NCBI GenBank assembly: GCA_022564085.1
Contig: JADFMC010000131.1
Span: forward strand, 1 to 6,169
Source: Fidelibacterota bacterium
GTDB taxonomy: Bacteria; Fidelibacterota; Marinisomatia; SCGC-AAA003-L08; TS1B11
Reading direction: 5' to 3'
DNA: 6,169 nucleotides
How positions within the stretch are numbered: the stretch's first letter is position 1; every line of letters starts with the position of its first letter. The notes under the pieces were generated by a model. It saw only the letters and a list, made by a program, of their open reading frames with translations. It made no database searches and was not told where the DNA came from. Position numbers and translations under genes: made by a program. This document shows, in pieces, positions 6,138-6,169 of the stretch.

Positions 6138-6169
6138 ATGCTCGAGCGTTCCAGTTCCAGCTCTAAAGT
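6138..6169 (+). CDS. N-terminal start of an unidentified protein, cut by the window edge
   Basis: ATG at 6138 lies 8 nt after an AGGGAG ribosome site (6124-6129), and downstream of a good promoter and operator-like palindrome. Only ten complete codons are visible, encoding M-L-E-R, five serines and K. This is too little to recognise a family. The context suggests a regulated gene separate from radC, because a terminator intervenes. The serine run is polar and does not look like a signal peptide. Confidence 0.5.
   Translation, partial: MLERSSSSSK

Overview
This is a bacterial chromosomal segment. Genes are tightly packed, ribosome sites are of Shine-Dalgarno type, some starts are TTG, and base composition looks moderately GC-rich (judged by eye). 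The taxon cannot be named from this window. The archaeal/fungal-type aspartate-semialdehyde dehydrogenase beside a Bacillus-type threonine synthase suggests neither a gammaproteobacterium nor a classical Firmicute; an uncultivated lineage is plausible, but that is inference.

Layout. Positions 1-207 are non-coding as far as can be supported, and hold a short hairpin with a T-run that would end the leftward operon. From about 5197 down to 208 five genes run leftward: a small three-helix membrane protein resembling Pycsar effectors (PycTM/DUF5706), then thrC, thrB, a monofunctional aspartate kinase and asd. The last four are packed with a 25-nt gap, a 4-nt TTGA overlap and an 11-nt overlap, so they form an operon. 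Positions 5198-5295 are a short divergent intergenic region. radC (5296-5979) runs rightward and is followed by a hairpin terminator. Next come a promoter with a consensus -35 box, an operator-like palindrome filling its spacer, a ribosome site, and the first codons of a rightward gene cut by the window edge.

How the genes work together. Aspartate kinase and Asd turn aspartate into aspartate semialdehyde; ThrB and ThrC turn homoserine into threonine. Homoserine dehydrogenase, the step joining the two halves, is not here and must be encoded elsewhere. The kinase carries two ACT domains of the threonine-responsive kind, fitting end-product control. The membrane protein has no metabolic link to threonine. 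As a possible orphan cyclic-nucleotide-responsive effector with no cyclase in view, it is the most intriguing item in the window, followed by the palindrome-embedded promoter at the right edge.
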